The translations under genes and the position numbers were made by a program. Below, one piece after another: positions 42,300 through 53,600 of a stretch of DNA of 64,000 bases. Every line of letters starts with the position of its first letter. The stretch's first letter is position 1. The notes below the pieces were generated by a model. That model worked only from the letters and a program-made list of their open reading frames with translations, was not told where the DNA came from and made no database searches. The stretch spans positions 166,290-230,289 of the forward strand of contig VWZF01003357.1 of assembly GCA_013396755.1 (NCBI GenBank), written 5' to 3'. Source of the stretch: Sclerurus mexicanus. Lineage: Eukaryota; Chordata; Aves; Passeriformes; Furnariidae.

Positions 42300-44850
42300 T
42301 AATATTTTCCAAAGCTTTGGTTGAAATGCTCCAATAGAGATGTTTCCCAGGCAGTAGCAGACAGAGGTAGCAGAATTGCACACACAGTAGCTCTGGGAAC
42401 AGCACACGGGCTTATAGAGAAGGAAATCATGTTGCATCTCAACAGCATGTGGAATGAAAACATGGAAAAGCAGCTGCTGAAGGGAGACGGATGCTCTGTT
42501 CTCTGGGCACCTGCCAGCAGGACAGGGAAGCTGCTGGGATGAAGCCACGTGCTTCAGGCATGGCACAGAGTCCTGTGAGGATGGCTCTGCTGTCCAGGCA
42601 GATGGGGGAGAAAGGATGTGACTTCTCAGGTTTGGATTTGGAGAGGAGCAGTGTGAGAGGGCTCCATGTCCCATGAAGGTGATGTGCCCAGTGGCCCTGG
42701 GGAACTGGGATGACTTCAGGAGGCCTGGGGTAGAGAGTGGGTTTGTCAGTGCCATCCAGCCAGATCCCCATGGATCATCTCAGAGCTCCCTAGGGAAGGG
42801 ACAAGGTCCCACTGCAGGGCCCTGTCTGTGTGTCTGTGTCTGTGCTTCCGGCTGCAGTGCAGGGGCCCTGCAGTGTCCCTGTGATTTCACCTTTGCAGCA
42901 GCTCTGGTGCCTTTCCCAAGCTACCCACACCTTGACATACCTGAGGGCTGGAACAAAACACTGAAGTGACCATTCCAGAAACCTCAAGCTGGGATATGTG
43001 AGTATCTGTTTTCCTGCTGGTTCTGTCTTTGGTAACTTCAGCTGGTGCCACCTGCCCAAACTCCTCACCATGATGCTTCAGGGAAGGTTAGGGCAGGTCC
43101 CACACTGATCTCTAAAGAATCACAGAAATGAGCAATAAATAGTTAAATATCTTTCTCCACCATCCCAAAGTGCAGGGCCAGGGGCAGGAAGGGTGTTCTG
43201 GGGCTGGTGTTGGAACCTGATGCTTTCTTCTTCCCTAGGAAGGAACCAAAAGGCCCTGGCAGAGCAGCCCAGCCCAGCCCTCTCCCAGGGGCTGGGGACC
43301 CCTGGCTGTTCCTGCCCTATGTCTCTCCACTGGTACAGGCTTCGTGCTCGCTATGGGCCTCTGCACGCTGCTCTTCCCGTGGCCTTCCCACAACCTCCGT
43401 TCCGCTGAGTGCAGGTTCTGGCCATGCCCGAGCTGTGCAGGGAGCAGCTCCTGAGTTGGTGTCTGCTCCTCCTCCAAAATCCTTTCCCTTGCTGCAGTTC
43501 TCCTAACGCAAGTTTTCAGCCCAAAGTGGACAGGCTCTTTGTCCCTGGCTAAATGAACTGCAGGCAGTCTGGCAGCAGCTCACCCAGTGGCCCAGCTCCC
43601 TCCTCCCATGTGCTGCCCTTGGGTGCCACGTCCTGCCCCAGCACTGGTCACCCTGAGCTGCTGCCAGCCCCCCTCTTCTTTCCCCAGTTTCACTGATAAA
43701 TGTGACAGGCTGAGCATTAGGTCCATTCCCCCTTCCTGAGCTGTGCTGGTGGGTGTGGGGATGTCACGGCTTTGGAGCCTGACCCTGGGTCACAGCAGCC
43801 CCTGAACCCCCTTGTGAGGTGCCACACTCGGGCTGGCCCCTGTGCCGCAGACGGGAGCGGGGTGGCACCCACAGCTCCTTGAGGGAGCTTCCAGCAGGAC
43901 CGGGGGCTGGTCAGGGGGCTGGGGGCACCTCCTGGCTTGTGGCCCCTGGGAGGAGGGATGTTGGGGAGGGATCAGTCACTGCTCAGCTGTTTTAGGAGAC
44001 TGGAAATCTCACCTGAGGGCCTTGGATTGGAAGTGCCTCTTTATCAGCTGAGCCCCTGGAACTAGCCGTGCTTGGCACGCAGGGACTGGGAGTGCACGGT
44101 GGGGAACAAGCTTTGCATCCAAGCCCAGGAGCTCAAGGGAAATTCCAGTGTCCCCTCAGCCACCAGCTCCTCGGGGCAGGAGGGCGAGCTGGGAGCAGCC
44201 CCAGGCAGCTCCTTGGTTTCTGTGGAAGGTCCCCTGTGCCCCGCAGGTGTTCGATGCCGAGGCTGTGAGTGGAGTCACAGAACCACCATGGTGCACCTGG
44301 GCATTGTTTGGGAGGCACCAGCCGGGTGATTGCTGTGGGAACATGAGCAACAAATCCAGGGGTAAGGCAAGAGTTGCCGCAGCATGGAGCAGCCCAGGGA
44401 CAGTTGATCTCACCCTCTGCCACAGCCAGAAATTAGAATGAACTTCTAATTTGCCATTAATTAAGGGGAGCTGCTCCGTGGGGCACACAGCAGCCAGCAG
44501 CACCCCATATCCTGCCCAGTCCCAGCAAGCAGAGGGGCCAGCAGCTTTGCCAGAGAGGCTGTAGAGGAGATGACTTGCCCTCAGCACCCTCTGTCATCCT
44601 CATCGGCTCAATTCCTGTAAACTTCCTGAGGAAGCAGAAGCACCTCACACCAACACCCAAGACACCTGTTCTCGCCGCAGCACGGCTGGTTCTGACCATA
44701 AATGAAGTCAAATTGTGTTGCAGATCATTTTCCAGAGTGAAATGTAATTTAGTTACTGCTTTAAACTGAGAAAATACTATTTGGCTGCTGGCAGCAAACA
44801 AACATCTGCCAGGAGGGAGGGAAGAGGCCGAAGGGGGAGCTGGGCTGGTG
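42300..44850. other. Intergenic, no gene recognised
   Basis: Moderately to strongly GC-rich sequence with many short open frames on both strands, none resembling a protein I know and none with paired splice signals that build a longer frame. A short AT-richer patch lies at 44.69-44.78 kb. Confidence 0.6.
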
Positions 44851-45090
44851 GCATCTCCCGGCACAGTTGCTTCAATGGTGGGTGGCAACGGGGTGTTCCC
44901 AGGCCAGGCAGGTGCTGAAGGTGTGTCCCTGGGCTGTGCTGGTGCTTCCAGAGCATCCCTGGACCACATCAGTGCTGCCGGGATGTCCCTGGGCTGTGCT
45001 GGAGACACTGGGCTGCCCAGTGGTCACACTGGCTGGGTACCCCAGGGCTGTGGAGGCCACTGGGTCATCCCAGGGTGTGGGTCGGGTCAT
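44851..45090. repeat. Degenerate minisatellite, 30-bp period, about 8 units
   Basis: Units align at exact 30-base steps. For example ggtgctgaaggtgtgtccct starts at 44911, ggtgcttccagagcatccct at 44941 and agtgctgccgggatgtccct at 44971. A recurring core is tccctgggctgtgct (44926-44940 and 44986-45000). Because 30 is divisible by three, both strands stay open across the array, giving 10-residue repeats such as PAQPRDTPSA on the minus strand. These frames are by-products of the repeat and not evidence of a gene. Confidence 0.8.
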
Positions 45091-45329
45091 CTCAGCACAG
45101 CCCCATGGAGGAGGGCAGTGTGTTGCTGTGGCAACCGGGAGCATCCCAGAGGGCTCAGCTCTGGCTTTTGGCTTTGCATGCAGCTTTGGGGATGCCTCTT
45201 GTTTCCAGTGATGCTCCAGAAGCTGTGGGCAGCACCCAGGGCATGGCAGCACCCACGAGAGCCGAGTGGAGGCTCACCTGGGCACAGGTGAGGTTTAAAC
45301 CTGCTTTCTGCTTCCTGTGGGAACCATCA

Positions 45330-45430
45330 GATTTTCTTCTTGTTCATGTTTATTTTTACAAATTGTATTTTATATTAATATTAATATTAATAAACATTAC
45401 ATTTATTGAATTTCTACTGTACCAAAAGCA
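45330..45430. repeat. AT-rich patch with a TATTAA repeat
   Basis: It contains tattaatattaatattaat (near 45373-45391) then AATAAA, inside GC-rich flanks. Simple repeat at its core. Confidence 0.7.
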
Positions 45431-46189
45431 CCCGCCCTGCACATGGGGCCCAGCTGTGCCTGGCACCCCAGGGGGGTGTGATGGGAAGAGCTGACACAGC
45501 CCGGGCTCACCCCAGGGATCCTTACAAAGGTGTTACTGGGAAGGCAGAGATGGGCCAGCCCAATCCTTAATGTCTGGTCCTGGCACTGATGCCAGTGGGT
45601 CTGGAAGAGCTGCAGTCATTGACATCACCACCTTTGCCAGCTCTGGGAGGGACAGGATGCTTTTGGGTGGCAAACCCTGCCCTCTGTACGGGGCAGATCT
45701 TGAGCAGGGCAGGGGTGGCCCAGAAGGGCTGGGAGTGGGGCAGTGCCAGGGGGGCACTGTGCTCCCTCCCCACTGTGTCTCAGCCCCGACCCCAAACCAG
45801 GTTTTGAATTCCCCAGCACAGGCCACCCATGGCACCGTGCCCATCGCCCACACCCCACTGGGAGTCAGGAACCCCGGCACGTGCCCTTCTGCCGCCCTGG
45901 GGTCCCCCAGCCCCACTGCCCCGGCCCCCACGCACAGACTGCGCTCAGCACCCCCAGCCCGAGGGTGGGCTGCTGGCACTCCCCTGTCTGGACTCCCCTG
46001 CCCGGGCCCGGAGGAGCTGCAGGGACAGGCTGAGGGCTGGGGGGGCACGGTGGGGCCCAGGGCAGCCCCACCATCGTGCTCCAGCCCCCCATCCTGGCAG
46101 AGCCATTCCCAAGCCCACACTGGGGCCGGGTTCCTCCAGGCAGGGCTGAGGACCGAGTGCTCCCCAAGCAGCCCCTGAAGGAAGCCCAT
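45431..46189. other. GC-rich intergenic sequence
   Basis: C/G-rich, especially 45.84-46.10 kb with long C runs. It is open in several frames on both strands (up to 218 codons on the minus strand), as expected where stop codons are rare. No recognisable protein. Confidence 0.6.
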
Positions 46190-46550
46190 TTGATGACATT
46201 ATTAAATGATTCAATGCATTTTCTGCCTCTTAAAATACGTGCCTCTGTGATTCATTATTATTATTATTATTATCTAATAAAAGATTATCTGACTCACTTT
46301 CATGTTTCTTCCAATTACAAATTGAAATTGTTCCCACTCTGACCTTGCAGCTGCTGGATTTTCTAAAATTAGCCATAATGATGCATTTTTACTAAGATAA
46401 TTAATTAGCTAAACTGAGAAAATTGAGTAGTAGAACTGCTTCACATGCTGCTAATTATCTTTTATTATGTCATCTTTACATGCAAATAAAGAAATATTGT
46501 GATTATTTTAAATACTGTTTTCGTTAGCTAATTCACTCATTAGCACAGCG
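46190..46550. promoter_or_regulatory. AT-rich TAAT-dense island, candidate conserved enhancer
   Basis: About 360 bases of AT-rich DNA set sharply between GC-rich flanks. It contains TAATTAATTA (46398-46407), ctaattatc, gttagctaattc, cattagc and ATGCAAAT (46480-46487), i.e. many homeodomain/POU-like sites. It includes an (ATT)n microsatellite at 46254-46273. The appearance resembles vertebrate conserved non-coding elements. Conservation cannot be seen from one sequence. Confidence 0.35.
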
Positions 46551-47935
46551 ACGGCTCCGTCTTCCCCGGCAGCAGAAGCCTGTGGGGACTTGCTGCTGAT
46601 CAGCTGCAGGACTCTGCCTTTCAGGGTGAGAAAATTGAGTTACAGTCCAAAGGAGGTTTATTTTGCCGATTTATTTTAACAGCGGCGATGGGCAGCAGGT
46701 GGGTGGGGGTTGGGAATGTTGGGAGAGCTGGGAGAACTGAGAGCTCCTGGTGAGGGCTGGGGGCATCCCAGGTGGGAGGAGAGTGGGAGGCAGGGGTGCT
46801 GTCCCCCAGACTCCTCTTCCCCAGGGGCTCCCCTTTTTCAGGATGTGTGATCCCAAGCTCCATTCCAGCCATTCCAGAGCACCCGGAGCTGCTCCTGGCA
46901 GATTGTGGGAGTCTGGGAGCAGTTGGGTGGCCCCCATTCACGATGCTGTACAGAAACTCTGCCTGTCAGACACCCTCCATGTGGCTATGGATGCTCCAGG
47001 GCAGTGGCATCGGTGCAGCAGGAGCCCTGAAACCTCCTGCTTCCACTGGAGGTTTCCTGCCCCGGGGTCTGGGTGGTCGGCAGGAGCCAGTGTGGGATGC
47101 TGAGAGCCCCCATTGCTCCCCAGGGGCTGCAGGCTGTGCTGATCCAGGCGCTGGCTGCTGGCAGGAACTGCTGCGTTTGGGGATCCCAGCCCACACTTGC
47201 CTGCCCACCAAGAGCTCCCGGAGCTCACTCCCCAGTCCTCTCTGGCTCCTGGGCCGTGGCTCTTGGGGATTTGATGCTCCTGACCTTGGCTCTGGCACCC
47301 AGGTCCCTTCGCTGGCAGAGGTGTGATGAGCCAGGGGATGCACGTTGCTCCCTCCAGGTTTTGCTCAGAAATACCGGCTGTATTTATTCCAGTGGGGAAT
47401 TTTGTAGGGGAAGGGGGGAGCTGCTCTCCAGGCAGGCAGCTTTTTACAGCCCTGTAATACCCCAGGGCAATGAACAGGGATGAGGACTGGCCATAGGGAC
47501 ACTTCCTTCTGGCTCACTGGGCCAGATGAGGTTCCTGCCGGAGATGGGGTGAAGGCAGCACCACAAGGTGCCACGGGTGTTCCTGGGCAGAGGGGGCCCC
47601 TGCAGGCACAGCCCACTGCACAGCCCGCCGTGCACAGAGAGTGGCCCTGGAGAGGCACCTGCCCGTGGGGCTGAGGAGGGAGCCGGTGGCAGTGCCAGCT
47701 GCAGGACAGGATGGGGCACTCAGGGCTCTGGAGACAGCGGGATGGAGAGCAGGGCTGAGATGCAGCAGGAACTGGCCACTGGACAGAGCCCCTGTGTTCT
47801 GAGTTGGATTTCCCAGGGTTTCCCAGGTTGGATTTCCCAGGCAGCACGGGCACATCCCAGAGCCTGCCAGGCAGGATGAGCCCTGGTGTGTGCGGGGGCA
47901 GTGGGAGCAGCCTGGCCTGGCGTGGCTGCCTGCAC
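46551..47935. other. Intergenic, no gene recognised
   Basis: GC-rich with many overlapping open frames. A small repeat of gttggatttcccagg lies at 47803-47840. No exon or element I can name. Confidence 0.6.
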
Positions 47936-48016
47936 GGGCTCTCTGCCTGGAAATACGGGCAGCAGGCAGGGCTCTCTGCCTGGAAGTACAGGCAGCAGGC
48001 AGGGCCCCCTGCCCGG
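47936..48016. repeat. 33-bp tandem repeat, about 2.5 copies
   Basis: Units at 47936-47968 and 47969-48001 start gggctctctgcctggaa and differ at two of 33 positions. A third partial copy starts at 48002. The near-identity suggests recent duplication or ongoing length change. Confidence 0.9.
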
Positions 48017-49190
48017 GTGGGCTGTGCCAGCCCACTGAGTCCCCTCCTCCCAGTAGAGCTGTTCCAAAACCCCCAGTCCTGACATTTGTCAGCTTGAAGA
48101 GGCTCCTGCTGTGGGTGAGGCTCTATCCTTAGAGATGTGCAGACCATTCCAACTGCATGGGTGGCCTTGCTTTATGCAGGAACTGGGACCAAGCACCTCC
48201 TGAGCCTCAAAGGACCCAAACACCCCATCACCCCACAATCCTGAGTCCCTGAGGCCCTTGGAGCCCCATGCCATAACGGCCTGACACCTGCCCAGGAGGC
48301 CCAGCACCGATGTTGGTCTGTGGTCACTGTGACGTAGGAGAAGCCAGTGGTGACAACGATGCCCCTGGCAGCTGCTCAGCCCCCTGCTCCTGGGGACAGA
48401 TATACCCAAGTAGGTGGGAGATGTTGGCAGAGCCAGCCACCAGCTGCCCCCAGGACACCTCCCAGTGCAGCTGGCAAGTGCCAACCCCAGTGGGCACAAA
48501 GAAATTGCAGCCCCCACGGCCACCACTGCAGCTCCAGCCTCTGCTATCACCCACTTCTACTTTTGCTTCCATGCACAACCTGAAAACTGTCTTGTTTGAA
48601 GCTCCCATGTGCTTCAGGAGCATCTTTCTGGGCAGAGCTACTGTAAGATCCACCATCTGTCTCTTGCAGCCAGCAGAGACCTGCTGTGGCTGCCTGTGTC
48701 CGATTACACTGTCTGGAACAGACAAAATAATGTCTCCAGGCCCCTGTTCACCATGGCCATGTTTAATAAACCCCTGATAGCTCCACACTAAGGAAAACTC
48801 ATTTTCTGATGGCAGCAGCTGGGCAGGGAGAAGGACAGGGGCTGGGACAAGCAGCAGCCACTTCTTCAGCTTTGTAGAAGCCTGGACAGTAAGGAGTTTG
48901 TGCATGTTACTCCTCAAACACTGACGATCATTCAAGCGGGCAAGGTAGAGCAGGACGTGCCTGGAAAGGGGGGCTGTAGGGAGGCAGGGCAGGACCTTTC
49001 CTCAGCCAGTTTTGCTGTTCAGGTCCATGGTGACCACATAACTTACAGAACAAGTGCAGAAGTGTTGTCAAAGAGCAGGCAAGACCAACAGAGGGGGATC
49101 ACGACCCCCAAGGACCCCAAGCAGCCCCCGACTCTTTTCAGGAACTCTCCATCAGATAGCTGTGTGTGCCCCATGCTGTTGCATCAGACA
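48017..49190. other. Intergenic, no gene recognised
   Basis: Mixed composition. It contains an isolated AATAAA (gtttaataaacccc) near 48765 with no associated gene visible. Confidence 0.55.
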
Positions 49191-49580
49191 TGAAGAATGC
49201 CCTCCTTGAGGAGGGATAATAGGCATTCCCGTGCCAGCTTGAATGTATATAACCTGTATATAACCTGACTTTTTGTTTCATGGGCCCCCACTCCCAACAG
49301 ATCAAGACTGTGACCATTACTCTGACCTCGGACATAGAAATGGCAATGATTGGATTCACTGGATCCATGGGTGGTGATGTCTTTCCTCTCCACTATCTAG
49401 TCTTGTCCTTTCCTTCTTTTTCTTTCTTTTCCTCATGTATTTCCTTCGTGATATTTTTATACTTTCATAGAAAAGAACAAAAACAGCTGCCTTCCTCCTC
49501 TCCCCTCCAATTAAATTGTTTTTAAATAAATCTACCAAGTCATTCAGTGTTGTCTCACTCCAATTCATCCCAAGGGAACA
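49191..49580 (+). mobile_element. Possible LTR or retroelement remnant
   Basis: Features in LTR-like order: a 7-bp-stem palindrome ccctccttgaggaggg (49200-49215); a duplicated tgtatataacc (49244-49254, 49255-49265) giving two TATATAA boxes; a pyrimidine-rich run; taaattgtttttaaataaat with AATAAA; a GT-rich tail gtgttgtctcactcc; and an end in gggaaca. No matching target-site duplication was found and the left border is unclear. Confidence 0.4.
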
Positions 49581-50040
49581 GGACTGTGCCTCAGAGGTGG
49601 GTCATAAGAAGCTCCTGGCCTGCCTCAGACCCAGAGTTTCTGCACTGGGGCTGAGCCCATCCCACAGCCCCACACACCTCCCTCCAGCTTCACCAGGTGT
49701 CCGTGACCACTGGGTTGTCCTTATGGAGATGGACTCTGCCCAGTCTTGGGACAGAGAGCAAAAGGAATGAGCAGGAATAATGACAAGGGAGGCTTAACCA
49801 AAAAACCACTGGGATGCTGAGGCAGGTGCTCCCAGGCACCTTGCTGGGAGAGAGAAATCAAAGATGTGGAGCAGAGTTTTCTTGTCGCAGTTTGAAAGCT
49901 GCCATCAGGAGCTCGGGGCTGCAGGTCCAGGGCAGGACAGGATGGGTTTCAGCCTTTGACTTCACACTCCACAAGGGACAGGAAGGACACAGCCCACCCC
50001 TGCACAGCCCTGCTCAGCCCCACTTACTGATGGCGCTTAC
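49581..50040. other. Intergenic, nothing recognised
   Basis: Plain sequence between the possible LTR and the CR1 fragment. Confidence 0.6.
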
Positions 50041-50670
50041 GGAATCACAGGTTGGTTTGAAGGGAAAGGGACTTGAACGTTATTCAGTACAAGACACCTG
50101 CCATGGACAGGGACACCTTCCACCAGCCCAGGTTGCTCCAAGCCCTGTCCAACCTGGCCTTGGACACTTCCAGGGTTGGGGCAGCCACAGCTTCTCTGGG
50201 CAACCTGTGCCAGGGCCTCACCACTCTCACAGCGAAGATTCTTCCCCAATATCCCATGTAAATCTGCCCTCGGACAGTGGGAAGCCTTTCCCCCTTGTTC
50301 TGTCACTCCAGGCCTTTGTTCAAAGTCTCTTACCAGCTCTCCTGAAACCCCTGTAGGCACTGGAAGGGGCTCTCAGGTCTCCCTGGAGCCTTTTCTTCCC
50401 CAGGTGAACACCCCCAGCTCTCCCAGGCTGGCTCCAGAGCAGAGGGGCTCCAGCTCTTGGAGCATCTCTGTGACTTCCTCTGGACTCGCTCCAGCAGCTC
50501 CACATCCTTCTTATGTTGGGAGCTCTAGAGCTAGACCAGCCCTGCAGGTGGGGTCTCACCTGAGTGGAGCAGACAGGGAGAATCCCCCCGCTCACCCTGC
50601 TGCCCACACTGCTGGGGGTGCAGCCCAGGACACTGTTGGTTTTCTGGGATGCCAGAGCGCTCTGCCTGCC
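50041..50670 (-). mobile_element. CR1 LINE 3' part (pol C-terminus and UTR), antisense
   Basis: This is the longest CR1 copy in the window, about 630 bp. The + strand shows cagggacaccttccaccagc, gttgctccaagccctgtcca, cagcttctctgggcaacctg, gaagattcttccccaatatc, cctctggactcgctccagca, tccacatccttcttatgttg and aggtggggtctcacctgagt. On the minus strand the translation still shows LGKKRLQGDLR, a decayed form of the conserved end of CR1 pol. It is truncated at the 5' side, as usual for CR1. Confidence 0.95.
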
Positions 50671-53600
50671 AGCAGCCATTCTCTCTTGGGAATACCGGAG
50701 CTCTTCTGCCTTAAATCTCGTACGTACCACAGGGATCACTGGTGCTATTTCCCCATCGGTGACACACAGCCAATGCCCCGTGGCCATGTCACACATCTGC
50801 CAGGGCTGCATGGTGCTGGGGGCTGGGGGTGCCCGCGGGGGCCTGGGGTGCTGTCCCAGGGTGCTGTGTGCAGTGGGACCCACGAGGTCGCACACCAGGC
50901 TGGGCATTGTGGCTGCAGGCACCAAACCAGCCACTGGGCTGTGATGGAGACAGGCAGGTCCCTGACACATGACTGTGGGCTGGTGAGGGACACGCAGCGG
51001 GGATCTACAATCCAATGCTCTGCCCATGCAGGGAACTGGAAATAATCGGTACCTTTAATTCCCAATAAATAATTGTGCTGGTTCACCAGGGTTTGTAACA
51101 AGACAATAAGGAATCAAATTGTTTTAGTTCGCTAGGAAGTGCTGTGACATTTCCAAAGGGAATAAATTATTTCATTGTACCAAGGAAAAGGAAAACAAGT
51201 TTTGTTTTCAGAAAGGAAGCTTCCCTATCCCATGGCATTCAGCTTCGGCAGACCTTACAAATTTCCTTGTTTTCTTCCCTGTTTCAATGGAGACCTTGGC
51301 TCGGTGGATGGCAGGGTGACTCATGGGATGCTGGAAGTCTCCAGCCCCAGACTGAGGTTTGCTTGTCCCAGTGTTTGCCCCTTAGCCCTTGTTACCCCAC
51401 TGCAGAGCAAAGAATCTGGCTCTGCCTCCACTCCTGCAGCCCTGGGTGCTCTTGGTCCCCTATGACCAGGTCTGGGGTGCTGGCAGGGTGGCACATCCCA
51501 TACCCAGTACCCAGCCCCATCCCTTGCCCTGGGCTGCTCTAGATAAGCAACTCCCAAAAGCTGCCCCACTCACCCTCACCAGGTCAGGGGTGCCCAGAGT
51601 CCACATGGGTGCTGGGAATACTGGGCAGCCCAGCAAGCATGTTCTCCTGCTTCTGTCCCAGCAGCTGGGCTTGGCCAGATCCAGCCACAATCTACGGATG
51701 CAGCAGAACAGGAGGTTCCTTGCGTTGAGCTGATGGCTGTTTAATGAGCTAATTTTCCTTCGCACTATTGATTTCCCTTGGGCTCTGCTGTGAGTCGGTT
51801 TGCCTCCGGGAAACAAGGATGTGGCACGTCTGAGCAGAGCCCTGCCTTAAATCCATGGGATGCGCTGGAGTAGCACAGGCAGGGAGCATCCTGCTGCCTG
51901 GGGCTGCTCCAGGCAGCACTGGGTGGGCTTGTTTATCCAAGTGGATGTTGGTGACAAAGAACGAAGCTCCAGGAGAGGGTTCACACCCTGGGGAAATGTG
52001 TCCAGATCTTGGATTTACACTGGATACTGAAAGTGTCCAAGTGTGGCCTTGCAGCTGGAATAACCCAACGTGGCTTTTTGTGGCCCCGATGCTCTGCTGC
52101 TGAAACGAACACACGGACACACGGAGCCCTTTCTTGCACCATCACTGGCTCTGAAGCACAGAGGGGCCCAGACGTCCCATACCTGCTGGCAGCCCTTTGC
52201 CCTCGTGCTCGCAGTGGGAGCAGGCCATGCCCGGGCAGTGTCACCCCTGCCCAAATCTGCCTCCCGCAGCACTGGTGGCTTCCGCGTAGAGCAGATGCTG
52301 TTCAGAGCCCAGCTCAGGTGGTCACTGCTCCCCCTTGTCCTCTTTCCTCCTTGGCCACCCTCACTCACCTCCTGCGTCCAGGGTGGAAGGAGAAGGGGTG
52401 CCAGCCTTGCCAGCTCCAGCACTGCCAAATCCCCCAGCACATGGATGGATGTGCAGCTGCAAGTCGCAGGAGCCACGGGTGACCTGGGAGGGAGGTGGCA
52501 TTTCCAGTGCAGCCCTTGGGCACAGAGGAGAACAGGGTTCAGCCCACAGCATGCTCGCCCTGTTGGGGCACTCCAGGGGGATAAACAAAAGGAGCTGAAA
52601 GCCTCAATGTGAGATCAAGATTATGATTTAATTGGCATAACAAAGGCTTGGTGGGCTCAGGCACATGAGTGGAATATTAATATGGAAGGATGAAGCTTGT
52701 TCTGGAAAGGCAGGCAGAGAATTAAGGGGAAATGTACTGTTTTGTATAGGAAGGCTGGAAACATTTGGTTTGCTACCCAGGGAGAACCTGGCTACCATGC
52801 TGTGAGCAATTGCCAGGCTCACCCAAAACCCAGGACCCTGGGGTGACAGAGAACATCCCTACCTGAGCAGCTGGTGTGGCACTATAACAGCATGGACAGA
52901 CTGTCCAGCAAATACTCATAAGGCTTTAAAAGTGATTTACTGGGGGAAGATGCAAGTAGAAGAGCAAGGCTCTGGCTTTGCTTCTAACCTCCAGGGCATG
53001 GATGCAGAGTGTGGGGGGAAATCAGTGGGTCAATGTTACCCAGACATGAAAGAGCTCCTTGTCTTGCAGAGGGAACGAGCTACAGCTTGGGACCAAGAAT
53101 AGGGAGCAGGGTACTCCGGTCTTTGTTCAGGTAGGATGCAAATAGCTCCACAAATGTCCAGCCCCAAGCTGTGCGAGTCCAGGGTCTGGTCTGGCTTCCT
53201 GGGGATAGCCTTGTCCTTGGAGCAACCTCCCTGAGCTTCCTGAGTGCTGCCCTGCCCTTGTGCACTCCAAGCACCTCCTTTCCCTCGTGACTGGCCATGT
53301 GTGCTGTTTGCAGCTCACCAGCCCGGCTGGAAAGAGGCTGTGGGAGACCACAGCAAAGGCAATGCCAAAAGCCATGTCAGGATTGGGAACATGCCACTCT
53401 GTGTCCAAACTCCCGGAGCAACTGGGAAGCAGGCAAGCAGATTGAAATGTAAACGCATCTACTTGAAATGCAAAATGAAGAAGACCAAAGGAAAAAGAAA
53501 GAGGATTCAGTGACAAGGCAGTGAGAGCATGTGGAGAGGAAGGCGACAGGCAAAGCCAGGGCTGATGCTGTGGGGTGAAAGGGGGAAACCCTTGAGAGAT

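Noticed and set aside
45533..46189. Overlapping open frames of over 200 codons on both strands
   Set aside because: Stop codons are rare in this C/G-rich stretch; being open on both strands points to composition rather than coding.
46480..46487. Perfect octamer ATGCAAAT as a special signal
   Set aside because: The same 8-mer occurs repeatedly in the window (for example near 9203, 13799, 23292, 25163, 57752, 60066), so on its own it is not enriched here.
47365..48147. 260-codon minus-strand open frame
   Set aside because: GC-rich, and includes the 33-bp tandem repeat translated as repeats; no recognisable protein.
48765..48770. Isolated AATAAA as the end of a gene
   Set aside because: No coding exon or 3' UTR-like sequence precedes it; hexamers of this kind occur by chance.
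48603..49571. TCCCA flanks as a target-site duplication for the 49-kb LTR-like element
   Set aside because: The match needs arbitrary choice of both ends and puts an unrelated AATAAA inside; a 5-base match by chance is likely.
50176..51045. 289-codon plus-strand open frame, longest in the window
   Set aside because: Its first half is the antisense of a CR1 LINE fragment and the rest has no known similarity.
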